Source of the DNA: Anisus vortex
Taxonomy: Eukaryota; Mollusca; Gastropoda; Planorbidae
NCBI GenBank assembly: GCA_949126835.1
Contig: OX421507.1
Location: 12,342,852-12,406,851, forward strand
DNA: 64,000 nucleotides
Direction of reading: 5' to 3'
The notes below the pieces were generated by a model, which saw nothing but the letters and a program-made list of their open reading frames with translations, had not been told where the DNA came from and searched no databases. Every line of letters begins with the position of its first letter. The first letter of the stretch is position 1. Made by a program: the position numbers and the translations under genes. Shown piece by piece: positions 57,356 through 64,000 of this stretch.

Positions 57356-60300
57356 CCAATGAAACAAAATACCCAGCACAATAGCACAGCCTGCTACAAC
57401 GTGTCCATAAATAAAGACTGCAAAAGAAAAGCATAAATATAATAATAATAATAATAATACACTTTAATAAAAACATTTAATAATAATGACATATACTCTG
57501 CATTCCTTTAGTCCTTACCAATTTCTGGAAAATCTGATTTATTTTCCTGGCTCACAAGCTTTATTTTTTGTACAATTGTTCCTGTTGAAAATATTAATGT
57601 AGAAATATAGGTAGAATACATAGTATGTAGCTAGAATTTTGTTACAAAATGTGTAGTTATAAACAGGAAGTTTATTTACTAACCGTTTCTCTGGAGGAAA
57701 GCAACAGCCTTTGGTTCGGGAATTTTTTTTACTGAGGCCTGAAAAAAATTTTTTAATTGATAACGTTTTCTTGTTTGTGTAAAAATTACTCAATTAATTT
57801 CAACTTGGATTTACTATGATAAAATATGTTTATTGGACTAAATTAAATATTTTATAGTGGACAACAACTTAGAAATTTTGTTAAATAAAAATAATATTTT
57901 AGGTTTCATCAATTTTTTTTTATTATTTATAAAACATTGTCAACTAATTGATAAAATATTTTAACTCCCAACATAATGTTTCCCATTATTTCCCAGCACT
58001 TAATGTCATGAGATCATGTACTCACCATTTTTTTATCAGCCGTAATGATTATTTGTTGCATTACCTCTGCTCCAAGTTCAAAACACGAGTCTTCTTTTAT
58101 TAGCTTGTACTCGTGACTTATAGTCTCCTGTTTAATTGATCCAGTCACAGGATTCAAAGAGATATTCTGGGGAACAAAAATTAAATCTCTTCCCTTTCCT
58201 GTCATTCAATTGGTACCTGCCTATGTTTATACTGATTCTTGATTCCCTGTCTGTTTATACTGTCACTTGATTTCCTGTCTATGTTTATACTGTCACTTGA
58301 TTCCCTGCCTATGTTTATACTGTCACTTGATTCCCTGTCTATGTTTACACTGTCACTTGATTCCCTGCCTATGTTTATACTGTCACTTGATTCCCTGTCT
58401 ATGTTTATACTGTCACTTGATTCCCTGCCTATGTTTATACTGTCACTTGATTCCCTGTCTATGTTTACACTGTCACTTGATTCCCTGCCTATGTTTATAC
58501 TGTCACTTGATTCCCTGTCTATGTTTATACTGTCACTTGATTCCCTGTCTAAGTTTATACTGTCACTTGATTCCCTGTCTATGTTTATACTGTCACTTGA
58601 TTCCCTGTCTAAGTTTATACTGTCACTTGATTCCCTGCCTATGTTTATACTGTCACTTGATTCCCTGTCTATGTTTATACTGTCACTTGATTCCCTGTCT
58701 AAGTTTATACTGTCACTTGATTCCCTGTCTATGTTTATACTGTCACTTGATTCCCTGTCTGTTTATACTGTCACTTGATTCCCTGTCTATGTTTCTACTG
58801 TCACTTGATTCCCTGCCTATATTTATACTATCACTTGATTCCCTGTCTATGTTTATACTGTCACTTGAAACCCTGCCTATGTTTATACTGTCATTTGATT
58901 CCCTGTCTATGTTTATACTGTCACTTGATTGCCTACTAACAATTTAGCCCCTATAATAGCCTAGAAATTGCATATAAGAAATTTAATTTCTGCATTAATT
59001 TTCAGACTATAATCAGTGTGTAGTCACACCTATACACAAAGGATGTAGCTAAAGACTGCTTAAAATATGTTCACTTGGTGTAATATATATTCTTATATGT
59101 CTATTACTAGTAAATCCCATCATCTAAGCCTAGATTTTAACTTTTTTTTTATTCTACTATTTTAACCTGGCTAATTTGGTTTGTAGCCCAGTACCCAGTC
59201 ATAAACAATTTATAGTTGTCTAAAAAAATTAGTGGATGAGCCCTCCTGCTCACATCTAGGGCATAACGAAATTAAGAGGTGGATCAGGGTTGGAGGTACA
59301 CCAAGATCCTGCGGTAATGTAGGATATGGTCTCCACAGTACATGCAATAAACTTCTCTTGCTCGCTCATATAACTGCACTGCCGCCCGATAGCACAAATC
59401 CCAGTCTATAGGCCTGCACATCCCGGCATCAGGGTGGGGTTGAGACGGGCTGTCACGCTCATTGCTTCCTCCTCACAGAGTCATGGCGATGATACTCGGA
59501 TGAGCAAAAGGTGCTGTGCTCTTAATGTAAGCGGATCTGTGGTTTTCTTAATTCGCCAGCGTTGAAGCCCATGGGTACAAATGTGAGTCACAAACTGGCA
59601 TCTGGGAAGCTTTACTCTAAGGAACAAATATTTATAGTGCCAGGATCTTCCTGGGTCTGGGAATCTCCTCCAGTGTTACCAACCTGACTAAGCACTGCAC
59701 TGGACACATAATCATCGTATATCATATGCCATGGCACTAGAAACTAACTATAGAACATTTGCAATAGGCGTGGCTTAGGTTTCTAGGTCATGTACCTATG
59801 TAAAAAGAAGCCTTGATGAAGACATGGCGGAATAAAATTGTTCTTTACCATGTCAATTAAAAAAAAATATATATATAAAGAATATGTCTGCATAAATCTT
59901 TATATTTTAACTGTTAAACTAGTCCATAGTCACTAGTCTGTCCAAGAAGTAAACAAGATTTGAGGCTTTTATAGTTTTTCAATAGCTATTGTGAAAAAAT
60001 GCACAGCATTGCCTTATTTGTTTTTAGCGAGTAAGTTAAGATAGGCGAACTCTTGACAATCGACATCCTCAATTAAATACTCTGCACTTACGGAACCTAT
60101 TCCATAGATTTTTAATGGGTCAAATTGTAGCTTCTAATCTTAATTTTCATCAAATGACAGTGTTTTATCTGACATCTATGACACAATAGGTACACAACCT
60201 ACCTTGTTACCGCCTAGAACTGTCCACAGTGGTTCATGAGGGAAGTGTGCAATTGACCTCTGCACGACCAGCGACTGCTTGTTCTGCTTATCACTGCTGA

Positions 60301-63300
60301 AACGGACCAGGTCTGTAATAAATTGTTGCCAAGCTATTTTACCTGTGCGACTCTGAATGCCATATAGCTGCATGAGAGAAATGAAAGAAGAAAAGAATTT
60401 CAAACCTAAGCTTAGTTTTTCGTTGTTATAATTTACAGACTGTAACAGACACTCCTTCTATACAGAAGATTGTTTTCTACATTGCTTATCCCTAAAATGA
60501 GACTAAATCTTCTATTTCAATTAGGATTTACCTGCCCCTATGGATCAATTGGGTAAGTTACTGTAATACTAAACAATAATGATAAACAGATGGGCTAACC
60601 TTTCCAGCAGCAGTAGCCACGACAATAATTTTATGCGGGTTATAACTATCCCTGATCAAGTCTTCCTCTTCCGGATCTTCCTCCTCTATGGCATCAATAG
60701 ACTCGGCATGCTGGTGATGGTGGCCCAGAGCAAAGTCAATCAAAGTGTGAGCAAAACCCTTTTGAATAAATGTAAAAAAAAAATGTGACAATTAACACTT
60801 GAACTTACTGGTTTTTATTTTCATGTTTTTACCAGTAAATTTTAAATGTAGGCCTATATCTTGGGACAACTAAAAGAGTTAAAGAGATATACCTAATGTG
60901 TTTTATATCAAAAGAAAGAAAAATGAATGTAGTTTCTTTATTAAAGTACTTTAAAATATGTTTATTGAACTAAATTAAATATTTTATAGTGGACAACAAC
61001 TAAGAAATTTTGTTAAATAAAAATAATATTTTAGGTTTCATAAATTTTTATTTATTTCTTACAAGTATGTGAATATGTGTATTTACAAGTATGTCAATAT
61101 GTGTAATACAAGTATTTGAATATGTGTATTTATACAAATGTGAATATGTGTATTTACAAGTTTGTGAATATGTGTATTTACAAGTATGTGAATATGTATA
61201 ATACAAGTTTGTGAATATGTGTATTTACAAGTATGTGAATATGTGTATTTACAAGTATGTGAATATGTGTATTTACAAGTATGTGAATATGTGTATTTAC
61301 AAGTATGTGAATATGTGTAATACAAGTATGTGAATATGTGTATTTACAAGTATGTGAATATGTGTATTTATAAGTATGTGAATATGTGTATTACAAGTAT
61401 GTGAATATGTGTATTTACAAGTATTTGAAACAATTGTCTGACTTACATGCAGCTGAGAAAATTGAGCCTTGAGTTTTTTGTAACACATGGCCAGGAGGTC
61501 CTCTTAGAAAATGAACAAATACAGAAAATAATAATCAAACAGAGAAAACAATTATAATAAAACAATTATAATAGTTAGCTTGAAACATAGGCTAGTTGTA
61601 AATAATTCAACAGAAATTATAGTTATACTAAATGAACAAGATGAACAACAAAGTCCAAATATAGACAGTCATGAAGAAATGTATTCAGGAAAACTATATG
61701 AAACTCTGCTGCCAACTTACCTTCTTTTGTGCCAAACTCATCCTTAAATTTATCTTGTTTTTCAGATGCTGGTAAATCTACCATGAGAACTGACACAATA
61801 TACGCCATTGCTTCCTCTCTCCTCCAATAAGATTTGTCTGCAGTAACAAACATAGATATTGGTCCATTATTCAATTATTCAACATAAAAAAAACACTTAA
61901 TTTTATATCCTTTTATTACATGATTACACTGGTTTACACAACATCTCTATTTAGATATAAAGTTAAATATCTTTGACTAGTAAAGTGAAAATTTTGCAAA
62001 CATAAAAATGAAAGATATTCTAATAGAATAACTTACTTGATTTTAAAAAAAGGAAATTTGCATTCATACATTAAACATGAATTATTTACTAAGAGGGTTT
62101 GAAATATAGAATCAAAGCCAAGCCACCATACAGCAATAGGAAATATATATATAGAGAGAAATATACGCGTATAAGTCGCTCAGGTGGATAAGTCGCACCC
62201 CTAGTTGAAGATTATTTTTCTTAAATGTTGTCATTGACCCGCGGTGTTCAAGTCGCTCCCTGACTTTCAGGAGTTACACTGCCTTTTAACCCCTACTTTT
62301 TGTCAAAATTTTCGGTAAAAAAGTGCGACTTATACGGGAGTATATAGGGCTACGGTATAAAGTTGGATGTGTGTGTCAAATCTGCTTTCCATTGGTTAAT
62401 TTCAATACCTGTAAACTTATGTCTTATATTTATATTTTCATTAGTTCAGGATAATCATGTTTTAAATTAAAAATTAATTCAGATAAAGTGTATAATATGT
62501 TAATTATTATTTAAATTGATTGAATTGATATTTTATTTATTCTCATATTATTTCTGTATTCTGCTTACTTTTCTGGGCAAAATGGAGGGAAAAATCTTGT
62601 GCTAAAAATATCAGTTTACATCCAGGACGATGTTTCAAATCTTTCTTTTTAGTGAACAACAATGGGAATATCTGTAATAAAACAAAACAAAAAAAATTAA
62701 CTTTATTAAACTGATAAATACAAATAACTTTTATATTTTAATGTTTAATATATATTAATTATAACTTTTATATTTTAATGTTTAATTTTAATTTTTATGT
62801 TTTAATGTTTCTGTAAAAAAACTAAAAGTTACAAGCAAATCCTTGACCCAGAGGGGGAGGTAGCGGACATAAGTAAGTAAAGGAAATCCTTGACCCCGAG
62901 GGGGAGGTAGCAGACATAAGTAAGTAAATGAAGTCCTTGACCCTGAGGTGGAGGTAGCAGACATAAGTAAGTAAATGAAGTCCTTGACCCCGATGGGGAG
63001 GTAGCAGACATAAGTAAGTAAAGGAAATCCTTGACCCAGAGGGGGAGGTAGCGGACAAAAGTAAGTAAAGGAAATCCTTGACCTTGGTTGGTGATCCATG
63101 ATGCTGTGCATAAGATATTCTTTGTGAAAATTCAGTTAACTCAGAACCATCTGATTGGTCTGTTGAAGTTAACTGTAGCGTCTGGATGAAAAAAACACAT
63201 TCAAACTAAATAATAACAATATGCACACAAAATAGAGGCTAAGAAAAAAACTTCATGTAAAAAACACATTTTTAAAACTAAATATTTGCACTAAACAAAT

Positions 63301-63548
63301 ATTTACCTTAGAATCCAGTTGGGTAAGCGTGACCAAAATAAATTGTTCATGAACAAATACAGTTTCAGATGACCATTTCTTGAAAAGAAAGATAAACATG
63401 AATATGAAAAAATAGACTCAAACTACTAAAAAAAACAAATTTTTCAACTAATTATTTTCACAGAAAAAATACTTACCTTGGTTTCAAATTGCGTTTTGCT
63501 ATATTTAATATATTTTTCACCCACATGAATGCTTTCACAAGCGAAAGT
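57356..63548 (-). CDS. EMC1: EMC1-like gene, 12 exons (partial at the 5' end)
   Basis: EMC1 is a large single-pass subunit of the ER membrane protein complex, which inserts and stabilises membrane proteins. Exons in transcript order are 63477-63548, 63307-63378, 63083-63181, 62569-62671, 61721-61837, 61447-61502, 60600-60758, 60203-60367, 58026-58166, 57684-57738, 57519-57581 and 57356-57417. All joins keep phase and give 388 open codons. Family landmarks are 'WRREEAM', 'VLMVDLPASE', 'EFGTKE', 'RDSYNPHKIIVVATAAGK', 'LYGIQSRTGKIAWQQF', 'VVQRSIAHFPH' and 'LNPVTG'. These correspond to roughly the middle third to 70% of the ~990-residue animal protein. N-terminal beta-propeller exons lie beyond 64000. 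Low-complexity HHHQH and EEEDPEEED inserts are local. The last exon found (hydrophobic 'VVAGCAIVLGIL') ends W|gtaagt; without splicing, the frame stops at about 57302. The C-terminal DUF1620/transmembrane part is not seen. The donor after 63083 is GTCAAG, weaker than the rest. Confidence 0.88.
57825..57926. repeat. ~100-bp intronic repeat, copy 1
   Basis: Contains 'attaaatattttatagtgga' and 'aatatatt'-rich DNA ending 'tattttaggtttcat'. It is nearly identical to 60957-61050 and lies in a different EMC1 intron. Confidence 0.9.
58207..58935. repeat. 30-bp minisatellite in an EMC1 intron
   Basis: About 24 units of 'tgattccctgtctatgttta' plus 'tactgtcact'. Units alternate mainly between 'cctgtct' and 'cctgcct', with occasional 'aagtttatac' and 'gtttacac' variants. 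The 30-bp period keeps all frames open (Leu-Ser-Leu-Asp-Ser-Leu repeats), but this is non-coding intron sequence, antisense to the gene. Confidence 0.97.
59225..59865. other. GC-richer retrosequence-like block in an EMC1 intron
   Basis: About 640 bp of balanced composition in an AT-rich intron, ending with 'cggaataaaattg' (AATAAA) and an A-rich tail with (AT)n at 59858-59878, as left by retrotransposition. No long ORF; short frames on both strands. It does not match the SINE or LINE families seen here. Possibly a truncated LINE of another family or a processed transcript. Confidence 0.45.
60434..60550. mobile_element. LINE/SINE tail fragment (diverged)
   Basis: 'cagacactccttctatacag' resembles the LINE 3' segment at 3773 and 19545, and 'cctatggatcaattgggt' resembles the SINE tail. 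It sits between EMC1 exons 60203-60367 and 60600-60758. Confidence 0.5.
60957..61050. repeat. ~100-bp intronic repeat, copy 2
   Basis: Nearly identical to 57825-57926, with only a few substitutions visible over about 95 bp. Confidence 0.9.
61060..61432. repeat. 24-bp minisatellite in an EMC1 intron
   Basis: About sixteen units of 'gtgtatttacaagtatgtga' plus 'atat', including shorter 'gtaatacaag' variants. It ends about 15 bp from the donor of the exon 61447-61502. Minus-strand frames over it (Thr-His-Ile-His) are artefacts. Confidence 0.96.
61863..62160. other. EMC1 intron, no feature
   Basis: AT-rich intron sequence between exons 61721-61837 and 62569-62671. Nothing recognised before the small element below. 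Confidence 0.6.
62160..62344. mobile_element. ~180-bp MITE with 'cgtataagtcgc' ends
   Basis: The left side 'tacgcgtataagtcgctc' and right side 'gtgcgacttatacgggag' are inverted repeats, and further 'aagtcgc' motifs lie inside both ends. Flanking TATA and a TA at each edge suggest a Tc1/mariner-like TA target, but the superfamily is inferred. In an EMC1 intron. Confidence 0.65.
62826..63082. repeat. ~50-bp minisatellite abutting an EMC1 splice donor
   Basis: About five units containing 'tccttgacccagaggggga', 'ggtagcagacataagtaagt'. Units alternate between 'aaaggaaatcc' and 'aaatgaagtcc' joints. The last unit runs directly into exon 63083-63181: the bases complementary to the donor (ccttgac, 63076-63082) are part of the repeat unit. 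Confidence 0.95.
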
Positions 63549-63833
63549 CTGTAAAAGAAAGAACAACATGGGAAGATGTGAGCAGAATGTAGGCCCAATT
63601 CTCAGCAAAGTGAACTATTTCACTACTATATGTCTAGCACATTCTGCACTAAATTTAGATAATAAATAGATACATTGGTGTAGTCAGGTTGTTGTTGTTT
63701 TTGCTTAGCGATAAGGAAGCTACTTATTATTGACAAGTGAAATTGGAAGTTATTATTGTACACAAGTTCAAGCATTAAATTCTTCTTTAAACATTCATCG
63801 AGTGGCTCGATTTCATCCTGTATAACTACACTT
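63549..63833. other. EMC1 intron, no feature
   Basis: AT-rich intron sequence upstream of the first exon seen. No additional exon is recognised. Confidence 0.55.
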
Positions 63834-64000
63834 TTACATAGGTCTCGCTCTTGGGAGGGTATCCTGCCAGTCCCAAGCCCGGGTAAAGGAGGAGAGTTGG
63901 TCGTGGGGTTAGCGACCTAAGTCCGTAAAAAAAAACAATGCTACAGAAACCAAAAATACAACAAACCAAAGTAAGCTTAGTCAGGGAGTTCTTTTTCATG
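63834..64000 (+). mobile_element. Probable LINE 5' leader fragment
   Basis: 'gggagggtatcctgcc', 'cccgggtaaaggaggagag' and 'gtcgtggggttagcgacc' then an A-run resemble the leader seen before endonuclease ORFs of some mollusc LINEs. This rests on recollection of such leaders, not on an ORF. The element is cut by the window end. Confidence 0.4.

Noticed and set aside
58239..58947. Long overlapping open frames of 179 and 226 codons
   Set aside because: They are produced by a 30-bp tandem repeat free of stops in several frames, lie in an intron, and lack any domain.
62788..63111. Minus-strand frames with repeated 'SATSPSGSR'
   Set aside because: Translation of the ~50-bp minisatellite next to an EMC1 exon.

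Overview
This window looks like nuclear DNA from an animal, most likely a gastropod or related mollusc. The reasons are AT-rich intergenic DNA, long GATA/GACA/GA/AT microsatellites, very frequent 'taggccta'-type motifs, spliced genes with GT-AG introns, tRNA-derived SINEs, CR1/jockey-like and RNase H-bearing LINEs, and Mutator-, PIF/Harbinger- and hAT-type DNA transposons. The taxon is an inference. Nothing suggests bacteria, phage or organelle DNA.

Layout: 1-19 kb has no convincing host gene. It holds microsatellites, a LINE 3' fragment, a SINE copy and several non-autonomous hAT-like elements; three of these (2188-2333, 10432-10659, 15462-16697) have perfect 8-bp target duplications. 19.5-22.2 kb holds a 5'-truncated LINE (minus) beside a frameshifted Mutator-like transposase relic. 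23.5-30 kb is a three-layer nest: a hAT-like repeat is split by a TTAA-flanked DNA transposon (24192-29739), which is itself split by a 5'-truncated LINE (25373-26847) carrying an open 475-aa reverse transcriptase/RNase H fragment between perfect 12-bp duplications. 31.3-34.4 kb is a PIF/Harbinger locus with an intact DDE core exon but a missing middle segment, and with antisense exon-like ORFs around it. 36.9-39 kb is a decayed ZMYM-type hAT transposon that contains other repeats. 39.6-48 kb holds four SINEs, three minisatellites, a pair of adjacent hAT-like elements and a candidate unrecognised multi-exon gene (plus strand, 41138-46287). 48.8-49.4 kb is a frameshifted FLYWCH zinc-finger ORF. 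A LINE tail is then split by a 4.5-kb element (49781-54254) that contains an unrecognised GC-rich 240-codon ORF on the minus strand.

The clearest host gene lies at 57.3-63.6 kb on the minus strand. Twelve exons with matching splice phases encode 388 codons of the middle of an EMC1-like protein (ER membrane protein complex subunit 1). Its 5' end lies beyond the right edge. Its usual C-terminal part was not found, so the gene continues with exons I could not recognise, ends early, or is interrupted. Its introns carry three minisatellite arrays, a small TA-flanked element and a ~100-bp segment that occurs twice.

There is no operon-like organisation. Apart from EMC1 and perhaps the 41-46 kb candidate gene, coding potential comes from mobile elements, most of them broken.
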